Origin: Chloroflexota bacterium
GTDB taxonomy: Bacteria; Chloroflexota; Dehalococcoidia; UBA2979
Length of the DNA: 58,715 bases
Direction: 5' to 3'
Assembly (NCBI GenBank): GCA_009839925.1
Contig: VXOS01000142.1
Location: 69,110 to 127,824 of the forward strand
Shown one piece after another: positions 25,770-36,443 of this stretch (the stretch's first letter is position 1; every line of letters begins with the position of its first letter). The position numbers and the translations under genes are program-made. The notes below the pieces were generated by a model. That model saw nothing but the letters and a program-made list of their open reading frames with translations. It made no database searches and was not told the origin of the DNA.

Positions 25770-28145
25770 ATGCACGGGCGAACGCTCGAAGCGATCTCCA
25801 CTTGCCTGCTGAGGCGCGACCGAAGCGGCGCGCTCCTGCGTCTCGCCATCGGAGCAGTCGCGGCCATCCTCGGGCTCTGCATGGCGCTGGTTGGCTATGC
25901 CCACCTGGCTCCGCTGACGCCGCTCCACGAGCAGGCGCCGCCGGCCGGAACGGTGATTGTCGACCGCCACGGGTCTCCGCTGCTCCGAGACGCATCCGAG
26001 GGCGTGCACATCCCGGTCAGCCTCGACGAGATCGCCCCGATCGCCGTCAGCGCCAGCGTCGCCGCCGAGGACCGGCGTTTCTGGCGGCACCCCGGCGTCG
26101 ACCCGCTGGCGGTGGCGCACGCGCTGACGCAGGTGGCGACTGAGCGATCAGAGCCGCGTGGCGCCTCGACGATCACGCAGCAGCTCGCGCGGCGGCTCTA
26201 CCTGTCCGGCACGGACTCGCCCGGGCTGCTGCGCAAGGCACGCGAGGCGCTGATCGCGCTTCAACTCGAGGCCCGCTACGCGAAGCGCGATCTGATCGAG
26301 GCGTACCTCAACCACGTCTACTACGGCCGCGGCGCATACGGCATCGAGGCGGCGGCGCGGCGCTACTTCGGAGTGAGCGCGCGACACCTCGATCTCGCGC
26401 AGGCGAGCTACCTGGCCGGCCTCCCGCAGCTGCCGAGCGTGTACGGCGACGAGTCCCCTGCGGCGCGCGCACGGCAGCGCTACGTCCTTGACCGCATGGT
26501 CGCGATCGGGGCAATCACGGCCCACCAGGCCGCGCAGGCCACGAGCGCTCCGCTGGCATTCGCCGAGGCGGGCGAGCCGGCGCTGGCGCCGCACTTCACG
26601 GCGATGGTGGGCGAGGAGCTCGCGAGGGTCCGCCCGGATCTCGCCGAACGGGCGGGTCTGATCATCGAGACGACGCTCGATAGCGCGCTGCAGCGCGAGG
26701 CGACGCGATCCGTGCGCGCGCACCTGGAGCGCGTCGCCGAGCGCAACGCCGGCAACGGCGCGGTCGTGGCGCTGGACCCGTGGAGCGGCGCCTTGCTCGC
26801 TCTGGTCGGCAGTGCGGACTTCTCCGAAGAGCAGACCGGGCAGGTGAACATGGCGCTCGCGCCGCGCCAGCCCGGGTCCGCGCTGAAGCCGTTCCTCTAC
26901 GCTGCCGCGTTCGAGCAGGGCTACACGGCGGCGTCCGTGCTGCTCGATGTGCCTTCGAGCTTCCCAACGTCGATGGGCAGCTATCAGCCGGTGAACTACG
27001 ACCTGCGCTACCACGGCCCCACGCCCTTGCGAATCGCCCTCGCCTCGTCGCTGAACGTGCCGGCGGTGCGAACGCTCGACGAGATCGGCGTCGAGGCGCT
27101 TATCGAGATGGCGCAACGCGTCGGACTGGACGAACTGGCGGCAGCCGAGGATCACGGGCTCGCGCTCACGCTCGGGTCCGGCGAGGTGCCGCTGCTCGAT
27201 CTGACGGCGGCCTACGGCGCGCTGGCGGCAGGCGGACTCCTCCTCGATCCGTACGCGATCGAGCGCGTGCGCGACGCGGCCAGCGGTGAGCTGCTGTACG
27301 AGCGCACGCCACAGTCGCCCTCGCGGGTGGTGTCGGCCGCGCACGCGTTCCTGCTGGCGGACATCCTCAGCGATCCGTTCGCGCGCGCGCCGGCCTTCGG
27401 CTTCGACTCGGTGTTGGAGACGCCGTTTCCGGCGGCTGTGAAGACGGGAACGACCTCGCAGTTCCGCGACAGCTGGGCCGTGGGTTTCACGCCCGATCGA
27501 GTGGTCGGCGTGTGGGTCGGCAATGCCGCCGCTGAGCCGATGATCGATCTGCCCGGCCTCGAGGGGGCCGCGCCGATCTGGCGCGACGTGATCGAGGCGG
27601 CGATGGCGGATCGACCGGCTCGCGAGTTCACGCGGCCGCCGACGCTGGTCTCCGTCACGGTCTGCATGCCGACGGGGCTGCTGCCCGGTCCGCACTGCCC
27701 GTCGCCCGTGCAGGAGTGGTTCATCGCCGGCACGCAGCCTTTGGAGGCGGAGACCTACTACCTGGCTCGACCCGATGGCGCGCTCGCTATCGATCCGCCC
27801 GTGGAGGCGCGCGCCTGGGCCGCGCAGGCGGGTACCCGGCTGGCCGATCACACCGACGGCGCAACGCAGGCCGGGATCAGCATCGTCCAGCCCGCCCGGG
27901 GAGCGGTGCTGTATCTCGCACCCGAACTCCCGCGCCAGGAGGCGCTCCTGCGCGTGGCCGCACCGCCGGACGCGGAGCGTGTCGACTTCCTCGTGGACGG
28001 CGTGAGCGTTGGCAGCGCACCGGGGCCGGACGCTCGCGTCGTGTGGACGCTGAGCGTCGGCGTGCACCGCCTCCGCGTGGTGGCAACGCTCGCCGGCGGC
28101 GGCACGGCCGAGGCGTCCTCGCGGTTCGAGGTGCGGGGCCGATGA
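25770..28145 (+). CDS. Penicillin-binding protein 1C-like (transglycosylase/transpeptidase)
   Basis: AAEDRRFWRHPGVDPLAVAHAL; GASTITQQLARRLY; RQPGSALKPFLYAAAFEQGY; KTGTTSQFRDSWAVGFTPD. Confidence 0.93.
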   Translation: MHGRTLEAISTCLLRRDRSGALLRLAIGAVAAILGLCMALVGYAHLAPLTPLHEQAPPAGTVIVDRHGSPLLRDASEGVHIPVSLDEIAPIAVSASVAAEDRRFWRHPGVDPLAVAHALTQVATERSEPRGASTITQQLARRLYLSGTDSPGLLRKAREALIALQLEARYAKRDLIEAYLNHVYYGRGAYGIEAAARRYFGVSARHLDLAQASYLAGLPQLPSVYGDESPAARARQRYVLDRMVAIGAITAHQAAQATSAPLAFAEAGEPALAPHFTAMVGEELARVRPDLAERAGLIIETTLDSALQREATRSVRAHLERVAERNAGNGAVVALDPWSGALLALVGSADFSEEQTGQVNMALAPRQPGSALKPFLYAAAFEQGYTAASVLLDVPSSFPTSMGSYQPVNYDLRYHGPTPLRIALASSLNVPAVRTLDEIGVEALIEMAQRVGLDELAAAEDHGLALTLGSGEVPLLDLTAAYGALAAGGLLLDPYAIERVRDAASGELLYERTPQSPSRVVSAAHAFLLADILSDPFARAPAFGFDSVLETPFPAAVKTGTTSQFRDSWAVGFTPDRVVGVWVGNAAAEPMIDLPGLEGAAPIWRDVIEAAMADRPAREFTRPPTLVSVTVCMPTGLLPGPHCPSPVQEWFIAGTQPLEAETYYLARPDGALAIDPPVEARAWAAQAGTRLADHTDGATQAGISIVQPARGAVLYLAPELPRQEALLRVAAPPDAERVDFLVDGVSVGSAPGPDARVVWTLSVGVHRLRVVATLAGGGTAEASSRFEVRGR

Positions 28146-31100
28146 GCGCGGCGAGCCGGCTGCCGGGGCGCGAGCGCGCATGGCTGTGGATGGTCGGCCT
28201 TGCGGGCCTGGCGGCCGTCGTTGCGGCAATCGCGCTGATCGTCGCCCCGGACGGGCAGCACGACGACCCCGATCGGCTGGCCGCGACAGCGACACCCGCG
28301 GTCGCACCGTCGCCCCCGGTCGCCACGCCCTCGCCGACGGCCACCGCCGCCCCGTCGCCGGCAGCGGTCGCAACCCCGACCGCCAGGACGACGCCTTCTC
28401 CCACGCCGCCCGCGACCGTGACTCCCGAGGCCGCGCCGCTCGTGTCCGTTTCGCCCGGAGGAGACGCGGTGCCGCGGCTGGCCACACTGAAGATCGCCTT
28501 CCGCGACCCGCCGAGCGAGGAGGACGGGGCCGACCTCGTACGGATCAATCCGCCGACCGAGGGCTCGTTCGCCTGGGCCGACTCCCGCACGCTGCTCTTC
28601 CAGCCTGAGTTCCCCGGCTGGCAGCGCGGCCAGCGCTACGAGCTGCTCGTGGACGCCTCGGCCGCCGGCATCGAGGACGACCACCCGCACGCGTTCACCG
28701 TCGAGGGACAGCTGGAAGTGGCCTACGTCATCCCCGGAGCAGGGGATAGCGAGGTGCCGACGAACGCCCAGATCCTCGTCCAGTTCAACCGCTCGGTCGC
28801 GGCGCTGACCGTGCTTCAGGAAGGCCCCGCCCCGCAGGTGCTGGAGTTCGACCCGCCGCTCGCGGGGAAGGGGGAGTGGCTCAACACCTCGCTCTACCGC
28901 TTCATCCCGAGCGATCTGCGCCCGAGCACGGAGTACCGGGTGCGCATCCCCGCCGGGCTGACCTCGGCGGCCGACGGCGTGCTGCTGTCCGACTACGCCT
29001 GGACCTTCGCGACATTCCAGCCGTCCGTGACCCGCGTCTACCCGGGCGACGGCACGTACCACGTGGAGCCGGACGGGGCGCTCGTCGTCTCCTTCAACCA
29101 GCCGATGGACCGCGCCTCGATCGAGGCCGGCATCGCGCTCCGCAGGGCGGGTGATGGCGACACCGGGTCCTGGGTTCCGTGGAGCGGCGAGTACGAACCC
29201 GCCCCCTCGCTCTCGTTCGAGTGGAACGAGGACGACAGCACGGCCACGGTCACGCCGGACCAACCGCTCGCCTTGAACACCGCCTACGAGCTGATCGTGC
29301 CGGCCGGCCTGCGTGGCGCGTACGGCGGCGAGTCGAGATCCGAACGCGTCTCTCGCTTCACGACGATCTCGCCGCCGAAGCTCGTGCGCACCTCACCGCG
29401 CGACGGCGCCACGGGCGCGGGCACCTACCGGATCAGGCTCGACTACAACAACCCGATGGATTCCGGGTCCTTCGTCGACCGGATCTCGATCAGCGGCATT
29501 GACTCCGAAAAGATCGATGTCGACGTGTACTACGACCGCGCCTACATCTACGCGCCGCTCGAGTACCTGACTCACTACACGGTGAAGATCGAGGCAGGCG
29601 TGCGCGATCGCGGCCGCCGCCCGCTCCCGGCTCACGAGTTCTCGTTCACGACACGGGCCCGGCCGGCCCCCCGGCCGTGGATGTACCTCCAGACACCGGG
29701 TCAGTTCGTGACCTGGTCGGCGACGCACCAGCAGGAGCTGTACTACTTCGCCGCCCACGTCGACAAGGTCCACTTCCAGCTGCACCCGCTGACCGACACG
29801 GAAGCGGAACTGCTGCTGCGCCGCAACTACATCGACACCTGGGTCAACCGGAAGTGGACCCCCTTCGTGCCCTCGAACGATCCGTTGCGTATCTGGACCG
29901 AGGAGATCGCCGAGGAGCTGCGCGGCTCACGCCGCCCCCACTCCACGACGCTCGGTGACGGCCGGCCGCTCGCGACGGGCGACTACCTCCTGGTGGCGAC
30001 GAGCGCGGGCGGGACCAGCAAGGTGATGCTCAGCGTCGTCGATACAACGATCGTCACGAAGGTCTCGTCCGACGAACTCCTCGTGTGGGTGCTCGACTAC
30101 GAGACCGGCGAACCGCTCGCCGGGGCCGAGGTCGAGACCACGACGACTGCGACGACGGACGCCGACGGGCTCGCGTGGTTCCCGTCGGTGGGCGGGAGCG
30201 GGCGTCACATCGTGAGGGTCGACTCGGCCGGACACCACGGCACGGCGTCGACACACTGGCAACAGGGAAGCGCCCCCTGGCAGCTCGAGGTGCCGTTTTC
30301 GATGTCTCGTCCGAGGCTGCTCGGGCATCTCTACACGGACCGGCCAATCTACCGGCCCGGCGAGACCGTCTCCTTCAAGGGTGTCGTACGCCACGAGGAT
30401 GACGCGGCCTACTCGCTTCCCGAAACAGGCACGGCCTTCCGCGTGAGCATCCGCGATCGCAGCGGCAGGGAGATCCTGAACACGAGCATCGAGAGCAACG
30501 AGCTGGGGACGATCACCGGCGAGGGGATCCTGCCGGACGAGGCGAAGACCGGGCGCTACTACGTGCGGCTCATGCGCGACAGCGGGGCCTACATCACCTC
30601 CACGAGCTTCTCGGTCGCGGAGTTCCGCGTACCCGAGTTCAAGGTCGAGGTCGAAGCGCCGCGGGCGCACTACATCGACGGCGAGCAGATCGACGCCGAG
30701 GTGCGCGCGCGCTTCTTCTTCGGCGGGCCCGTCAACGACCAGGCCGTCGACTGGGCGGTGCTCTCGTCACCTGCACGGATCCGTGTCGAGGGGTACGAGC
30801 GCTACTCGTTCTCCGCCTATGACCGCTACTGGTGGGCAGAGGTCGACCGGCCGCTGCGCGCCCAGGGCAGCGCGAACACGGACGCCTCGGGCGACGCGCG
30901 AATCCAGGTTCCGGCGGCGCTCGATCCCGGCGAGGGCGCTCAGGAGTTCACGATCAGCGCCACGGTCACGGACGCGAACGCGCAGGTCGTGGCCAACAGC
31001 ACCACCGTCACGGTCCATCCCGCCGCGTGGTACGTGGGAGTCCGCCCCGAGTCCTACATCGCCACGGCCGGCAAGGCGGCGCGTGTGCACCTGGTGACGG

Positions 31101-34100
31101 TCGATGTCGAGGGTGAGATCGCTCCCCGCCGCCCGATCAGCGTGCGCTTCTTCCAGCGTGAGTGGGTCACGACGAAAGTCCAGACGCCCGGGGGCGGCCG
31201 CAGCTACCACAGTGAACCCCTCGACACGGAGATCGAGGTGCGGACGCTCACGACGAACGCGGACGGAGAGGCCTCGATCTTCTTCACGCCGCCCAGTTCC
31301 GGCTCGTACCGGATCGTGGCGGAGTCCATCGACGAGCAGGGCCGCGTGGCGCGCTCGGCCCGCTTCCTCTGGGTCAGCGGGCAACAGCGCGCGTACTGGC
31401 GCGTGCGCAACGACGACATCATCGAGCTGGTTGCCGACCGCGAGAGCTACGAGGTCGGCGATGTCGCCGAGGTGCTTGTGCCCACGCCGTTCGAGGGGGC
31501 GACCGGCCTCGTCACGATCGAGCGCGGGCGCGTGCTCAGCAGCGAGGTGCGCGTCTTCGAGACGAACAGCGAGGTGCTGCGGATCCCGATCGAGGACAGG
31601 CACCTGCCCAACGTCTACGTCAGCGTCGTGCTCTACCGCGCGCCGACGGCGGACGACCCCTTGCCTCGCTATCACATCGGGACGGTCGAGCTTCCGGTCT
31701 CCACGGCCCCGCGCAGGCTCGACGTGCGGATCACGCCCGATCGCGAACGGGCCGCGCCCGGCGAGACCGTCCGCTACGAGGTGCAGGTCACGGATTGGCA
31801 GGGCCGGGGCGCGGCCTCGGAGGTCTCGGTCGCCATCGTCGACCAGGCGGTGCTCTCGCTGGCGGACGAGGTGGGGCCGGACGGGCTGCGCGCGTTCTGG
31901 TTCCAGCGTCCGCTCGGCGTCTCGACCGGATCGTCGCTCGCCGTCTCGGTCGACCGCAGGAACGACGTGCTCAAGGAGCCGGAGCCCGAGGATCTGGGTG
32001 GCAAGGGCGCGGGTGGCGACGCGACCCTTCGCTCGAACTTCAAGAACACGGCGCTCTGGATCGGACAGCTCACCACGGACGAGAACGGCCGGGCCAGCTT
32101 CGAGCTCACGCTGCCGGACAACGCCACCACCTGGCGGGCGCAGGCGCGAGCCGTGAGCGGCACGACCCAGGTCGGCGAGGGCACCAGCGAGCTGCTGGTC
32201 ACACGGCCGCTGCTCGTGCGTCCGGCGCTGCCCCGCTTCTTGCGCGTCGGCGACGAGGTTACGCTGCGCACCCTGGTGCGCAACGGCACGGCCAGTGCAC
32301 GGGATGTTGCCGTCACTATCGAGGTCGAGGGTGTGACCCTCGAGGGCGGAGCGCTGCGGGTGGCCCGCGTCGCCTCGGACCGCTCGGCGGTGTTCGAGTG
32401 GTCCGCCCGCGCGCTCGCGGCGGGCACGGCGACGATCCGCTTCCGCGCCGCCGCTGCCGGTGGGTACGGTGACGCCGTCGAGATCAGCTTGCCCGTGCAC
32501 CTCGACGTGACGCCGGAGACGACCGCGACGGGCGGAGTGGTCAAGGACTCGCTGGCCGTCGAGGCGGTCTACCTGCCGGACTACGTGATCACGGGCAGCG
32601 GCTCGCTGGAGATCTCGGTCCAGGGCTCGATCGTCGGCGCGCTCGACGAGGAATTGGCCCACTTCCGACCAGCTCCGGACCGCTACGAGTCGAACATCAC
32701 GATCGCCAGCCGCGTGATCGCGAGCGTCGCGGTGCAGCGCGGCACGGCGCGAGGCCTCAGCACCACGCAGCGGGGGCAGTTGCTCGCCGACCTGACGGAG
32801 CTGATCAGCCGGCAGCGCTACGACAGCGGCTGGGGCTGGTGCCGAACGTGCTCGAGCGACCCGATGTGCACCGGCTGGGTGCTGATCGCCCTCGGCGAGG
32901 CGCGCGATGCCGGCTACAACGTCCCGTACGACGTGCTCGGGCAGGCCTGGCGGCTGATCACGAATCACGTGCACCGCCGGACCGATGTCCAGTGGCCCGC
33001 GGACCCGAACCAGCACGCCTTCCTGCTCTACGCGCTCACCGACGCCGCGAATCGCGGCGACGTGACGAGCCAGATCGCCAGGCAGCAGGCGGGCACGATG
33101 CGCGCCATCGTCGAGCAGCACCGTGCGCAGCTGACCAGCTGGGGACGTGCCTACCTGCTGCTCGGCCTGCTCGCCACGGGTCACGAGCCGGACCACGAGG
33201 CCGTACGCACGCTGCTCAACGACCTCACGGCCGCCACCGTCGCGAGCGCCAACGGCAACCACTGGCGGGACGGGCGGATCGCCGGCTCGATGCATAACGG
33301 CAGCGTGCGCACCACGGCGCTCGTACTGCGCGCCCTCACCGCGGCCGATCCTCAGCACACCCTGATCGAGGAGACCGCACGCTGGCTGTCGATCACCCGC
33401 ACGGCGCAGCGCTGGAAGACCACTGTCGAGCGCTCGCAGGGGATGGCCGCGCTCGGCGCCTACGCCCAGCTGACCGGCGAACACCTCGGGCAGTACGACT
33501 ACGAGGTCTGGGTCAACGCGGACAGCGTGCTGGACGGCCACTTCGACGTGCCCGCGGGCGACTACCGCGACGCTACGAGCGTCGCGCTCGCCGACCTGCC
33601 GCTGGGCGAGGTCAGCCGCGTGCAGTTCGAGCGCGATGCGAGCGGTCCCGGGCGCATGTACTACGGCCTCAACCTGCGCTACGTCACGCCCGCGCAAGAC
33701 ATCGAGGCGCTGAACCGCGGCTTCGCCGTCTCGCACCGCTACACGCTGCTGGACAACCCCGACGAGCCGATCACGAGCGCGTCGCTCGGTGACGTGGTGC
33801 GGATCGAGGTGACGGTGATCGCTCCGACGGATCGCGTGTTTGCGAAGGTCGAGGACTTCCTCCCCGCGGGCCTCGAGCCGATCGACCCGCGGCTGAAGAT
33901 CGTGCCGATCGAGTTGCGCCGGCAGCTGGAAGACGACCGCACCCGGGCCTGGACGAAGGGGGGACCCGGCTACTACGCCCCCTGGTACGGCTGGTACTAC
34001 AGCCCGTGGGACCAGACCGATATCCGCGACGACCGGGTCGTGCTGCTTGCCGACCGGTTGCCGAAGGGGATGCATGTCTACGTCTACTACGCGAGGGCGA

Positions 34101-34210
34101 CGACACCCGGGGACTTCTTCCTTGCCCCCGCGCACGCTGAGGAAACGTTCTTCCCCGAGGTCTTCGGGCGCAGCGACAGCGGCCGCTTCACCGTCCACGC
34201 CGCCGAGTAG
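28142..34210 (+). CDS. Alpha-2-macroglobulin family protein (bacterial), no CxEQ thioester motif seen
   Basis: ~2022 aa; MG domains, TDRPIYRPGETVSFKGVVR bait-region context, TED-like helical repeats; ATGA overlap with the PBP1C gene; N-terminal TM and Ala/Pro/Thr linker. Confidence 0.9.
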   Translation: MSAASRLPGRERAWLWMVGLAGLAAVVAAIALIVAPDGQHDDPDRLAATATPAVAPSPPVATPSPTATAAPSPAAVATPTARTTPSPTPPATVTPEAAPLVSVSPGGDAVPRLATLKIAFRDPPSEEDGADLVRINPPTEGSFAWADSRTLLFQPEFPGWQRGQRYELLVDASAAGIEDDHPHAFTVEGQLEVAYVIPGAGDSEVPTNAQILVQFNRSVAALTVLQEGPAPQVLEFDPPLAGKGEWLNTSLYRFIPSDLRPSTEYRVRIPAGLTSAADGVLLSDYAWTFATFQPSVTRVYPGDGTYHVEPDGALVVSFNQPMDRASIEAGIALRRAGDGDTGSWVPWSGEYEPAPSLSFEWNEDDSTATVTPDQPLALNTAYELIVPAGLRGAYGGESRSERVSRFTTISPPKLVRTSPRDGATGAGTYRIRLDYNNPMDSGSFVDRISISGIDSEKIDVDVYYDRAYIYAPLEYLTHYTVKIEAGVRDRGRRPLPAHEFSFTTRARPAPRPWMYLQTPGQFVTWSATHQQELYYFAAHVDKVHFQLHPLTDTEAELLLRRNYIDTWVNRKWTPFVPSNDPLRIWTEEIAEELRGSRRPHSTTLGDGRPLATGDYLLVATSAGGTSKVMLSVVDTTIVTKVSSDELLVWVLDYETGEPLAGAEVETTTTATTDADGLAWFPSVGGSGRHIVRVDSAGHHGTASTHWQQGSAPWQLEVPFSMSRPRLLGHLYTDRPIYRPGETVSFKGVVRHEDDAAYSLPETGTAFRVSIRDRSGREILNTSIESNELGTITGEGILPDEAKTGRYYVRLMRDSGAYITSTSFSVAEFRVPEFKVEVEAPRAHYIDGEQIDAEVRARFFFGGPVNDQAVDWAVLSSPARIRVEGYERYSFSAYDRYWWAEVDRPLRAQGSANTDASGDARIQVPAALDPGEGAQEFTISATVTDANAQVVANSTTVTVHPAAWYVGVRPESYIATAGKAARVHLVTVDVEGEIAPRRPISVRFFQREWVTTKVQTPGGGRSYHSEPLDTEIEVRTLTTNADGEASIFFTPPSSGSYRIVAESIDEQGRVARSARFLWVSGQQRAYWRVRNDDIIELVADRESYEVGDVAEVLVPTPFEGATGLVTIERGRVLSSEVRVFETNSEVLRIPIEDRHLPNVYVSVVLYRAPTADDPLPRYHIGTVELPVSTAPRRLDVRITPDRERAAPGETVRYEVQVTDWQGRGAASEVSVAIVDQAVLSLADEVGPDGLRAFWFQRPLGVSTGSSLAVSVDRRNDVLKEPEPEDLGGKGAGGDATLRSNFKNTALWIGQLTTDENGRASFELTLPDNATTWRAQARAVSGTTQVGEGTSELLVTRPLLVRPALPRFLRVGDEVTLRTLVRNGTASARDVAVTIEVEGVTLEGGALRVARVASDRSAVFEWSARALAAGTATIRFRAAAAGGYGDAVEISLPVHLDVTPETTATGGVVKDSLAVEAVYLPDYVITGSGSLEISVQGSIVGALDEELAHFRPAPDRYESNITIASRVIASVAVQRGTARGLSTTQRGQLLADLTELISRQRYDSGWGWCRTCSSDPMCTGWVLIALGEARDAGYNVPYDVLGQAWRLITNHVHRRTDVQWPADPNQHAFLLYALTDAANRGDVTSQIARQQAGTMRAIVEQHRAQLTSWGRAYLLLGLLATGHEPDHEAVRTLLNDLTAATVASANGNHWRDGRIAGSMHNGSVRTTALVLRALTAADPQHTLIEETARWLSITRTAQRWKTTVERSQGMAALGAYAQLTGEHLGQYDYEVWVNADSVLDGHFDVPAGDYRDATSVALADLPLGEVSRVQFERDASGPGRMYYGLNLRYVTPAQDIEALNRGFAVSHRYTLLDNPDEPITSASLGDVVRIEVTVIAPTDRVFAKVEDFLPAGLEPIDPRLKIVPIELRRQLEDDRTRAWTKGGPGYYAPWYGWYYSPWDQTDIRDDRVVLLADRLPKGMHVYVYYARATTPGDFFLAPAHAEETFFPEVFGRSDSGRFTVHAAE

Positions 34211-34240
34211 CGGCGGCCCGAACCGCTACACAACAGGAGG

Positions 34241-35242
34241 TCAGGACTGCACCTGCGGCAGAACCTGCGAGGCGATCAGTTCGAGCGAGTCGAAGTCCGC
34301 GAGCGCGTGGTGCTGCAGCATCATGCCCGCGATCCCCGCCTCTTCGCAGCGCCCGATCTGCTCGACGATCGCGTCCGGCGTGCCGATCAGCCAGCCCCGC
34401 GTCGCGAGGACCGAGAGCGTCTCCTCGATTGACTGGGCAGCCTGCGGTTGGCGAGCGTCAATCGCGCGCCCGCCTGCCCGCACCAGCGCGGGCGCCTGCG
34501 CGGCGATGCGCTCGAAGTGCGCGCGCTGCTCCGCCTCGTCGCGCCCGATCACGAACCCCGCCATCTGCGAGTGACGGATCTCCGAGGCGTCGCGACCGAC
34601 GTCCTCGCAGTGCGCGGCGAGCACGCCTGCGAGCCGCTCGTACTCGTCGAGGTCGACACCGGCGAAGTTCCACTCCTGCGCGTAGCGGGCCGTGATCCGC
34701 AGCGTGCGGCGCTCGCCGCGGCCACCCACCAGCAGCGGGAGCGGCCGCTGCGCGGGCTTGGGATGGGAGATCGCCTCGTAGAGGCGGTAGTGGCGGCCCT
34801 CGAAGCTCGCGGGCCCGTCGCCGAGCAGCGCCAGCACGACCTGCACGCCCTCCTCGAGGCGGTCCATGCGCTCGCGCAGGCTGGGGAAGGGAAGGCCGAA
34901 AGCCTCGTGCTCCCCGACGTTCCAGCCGGCGCCGACGCCGAGCACGAAGCGCCCGCCGCTGAGCTGGTCGAGCTGCGCCGCCATCCGCGCGAGCAGCGAG
35001 GGGTGGCGGAACGTCATCGAGGCGACCAGCGGCCCGAAGCGGACGCGCTCGGTCTCCTCGGCGGCCACGACGAAGGAGATGAAGGTCTCGAGTGCGTCGC
35101 GGTCGCGTGGGCCCATCAGGGAGTGGAAGTGATCGGAGCGCCAGAGCGACTCGAAGCCGGCGTCGTCGGTGAAGCGGGCGATGCGCCGCCACAGCTCCCA
35201 GCCGAGCCCCTCCTGTCCCTCGATCATCACGCCCAGGTCCAT
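34241..35242 (-). CDS. LLM class (F420/FMN-dependent luciferase-like) oxidoreductase
   Basis: MDLGVMIEGQEGLGWELWRRIARFTDDAGFESLWRSDHFHS...RFVLGVGAGWNVGEHEAFGLPFPS. Confidence 0.92.
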   Translation of the reverse strand: MDLGVMIEGQEGLGWELWRRIARFTDDAGFESLWRSDHFHSLMGPRDRDALETFISFVVAAEETERVRFGPLVASMTFRHPSLLARMAAQLDQLSGGRFVLGVGAGWNVGEHEAFGLPFPSLRERMDRLEEGVQVVLALLGDGPASFEGRHYRLYEAISHPKPAQRPLPLLVGGRGERRTLRITARYAQEWNFAGVDLDEYERLAGVLAAHCEDVGRDASEIRHSQMAGFVIGRDEAEQRAHFERIAAQAPALVRAGGRAIDARQPQAAQSIEETLSVLATRGWLIGTPDAIVEQIGRCEEAGIAGMMLQHHALADFDSLELIASQVLPQVQS

Positions 35243-35278
35243 TGAGGTCCTCCGTCCAGGCGCGAGTGAACGCCGCCG

Positions 35279-36430
35279 CTACAGGTTGCCGAGGATCAGG
35301 GTCGAGGTGCCGGAGAACATGCCGGCCGGGGCGTGCGTCATGCTCAGCTCGAGGTTGGGGAGCTGGCGCTCGCCGGCCTCGCCGCGCAGTTGCGTCACCG
35401 ACTCCATGATCGCGAACATCCCGTACATGCCGGTATGCGTGTAGGAGAGCCCGCCGCCGTTGGTGTTGACCGGCAGCTCGCCGCCGGGCGCGGTATGCAT
35501 CTCCGCGAAGTAGGGGGCGCCCTCGCCCGGCTCCACGAAGCCGAGCGCCTCGAGGGCGTAGACCGGCACGTGCGTGAAGGCGTCGTAGAGCATCAGGTGG
35601 CGGATGTCGGCGTGGTCGAGCCCGGCCATCGCGAAGGCGCTCGCGCCGGTCTGCTTCGCGGGCGTCCACTCCGTCATGTCGTCCATGAAGGTGATCGAGC
35701 GATGGGCGGTCGCCTCGCCGCGGCCGAGCAGCCAGACGGGCGGCTTCGGGAAGTCGTGCGCGCGTTCCTCGCTGACCAGCACCAGCGCGCCGCCGCCGTC
35801 GGTGACGAGGCAGCAGTTGAACAGGCGCAGCGGCCAGGCGATCAGCCGCGAGTTCAGCACGTCCTCGACGCTGATCGGGTCGCGCATCATCGCCCGGGGA
35901 TTGAGCGTCGCCCAGCGTCGCGTCGCAACGGCGACGGCGGCGAACTGCTCCTCGGTGCTGCCGAAGTGGTGCATATGCCGCACCTGCGGGATCGAGAACA
36001 TGCTGGGCGGGCCCCAGCCTCCGAACGGGTGCTCGAACTGCCCCTGGATGCTCGACGGCCCCGCGTCACCCGGCGGCATGCCGACACGCGAGCGGCCGGA
36101 CTCGCCGTGCGTGACCAGTGCCGTGTCGCAGTAGCCGGCCTCGATCGCCGCGGCCGCGTGGCCGACGTGCATGAGGAACGAACCACCGCCGACGGCGGTC
36201 CCGTCCACCCAGCGCGGCGAGATGTGCAGGTACTCCGAGATGTCCGCCGGCGTCGTGCCCGCGGTGGCGATGCCGTCGACGTCGTCCTCGGTCAGCCCCG
36301 CGTCGGCGAGGGCGAGCCGCGCGGCTTCGGCGTGCAGCTGGATCATCGAGCGGTCCGGGAGGACGCCGAGCTCCGTCTCCGCGGCGCCGACAATCGCGAC
36401 CTTGCGCCTGAGGCGGCTCGCTGAGGGCAT
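35279..36430 (-). CDS. Thiolase family / acetyl-CoA acetyltransferase-like (SCP-x type)
   Basis: VAIVGAAETELGVLPDRSMIQLHAEAARLALADAGLTEDDVDGIAT...GGGALVLVSEERAHD...TNGGGLSYTHTG. Confidence 0.9.
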   Translation of the reverse strand: MPSASRLRRKVAIVGAAETELGVLPDRSMIQLHAEAARLALADAGLTEDDVDGIATAGTTPADISEYLHISPRWVDGTAVGGGSFLMHVGHAAAAIEAGYCDTALVTHGESGRSRVGMPPGDAGPSSIQGQFEHPFGGWGPPSMFSIPQVRHMHHFGSTEEQFAAVAVATRRWATLNPRAMMRDPISVEDVLNSRLIAWPLRLFNCCLVTDGGGALVLVSEERAHDFPKPPVWLLGRGEATAHRSITFMDDMTEWTPAKQTGASAFAMAGLDHADIRHLMLYDAFTHVPVYALEALGFVEPGEGAPYFAEMHTAPGGELPVNTNGGGLSYTHTGMYGMFAIMESVTQLRGEAGERQLPNLELSMTHAPAGMFSGTSTLILGNL

Positions 36431-36443
36431 GACCGGCTCCTCG

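Noticed and set aside
30767-34198. 1143-aa minus-strand ORF antisense to the alpha-2-macroglobulin gene
   Set aside because: High-GC antisense shadow ORF; composition is R/H/V/G rich with no recognisable motif, and the plus strand has clear domain content.
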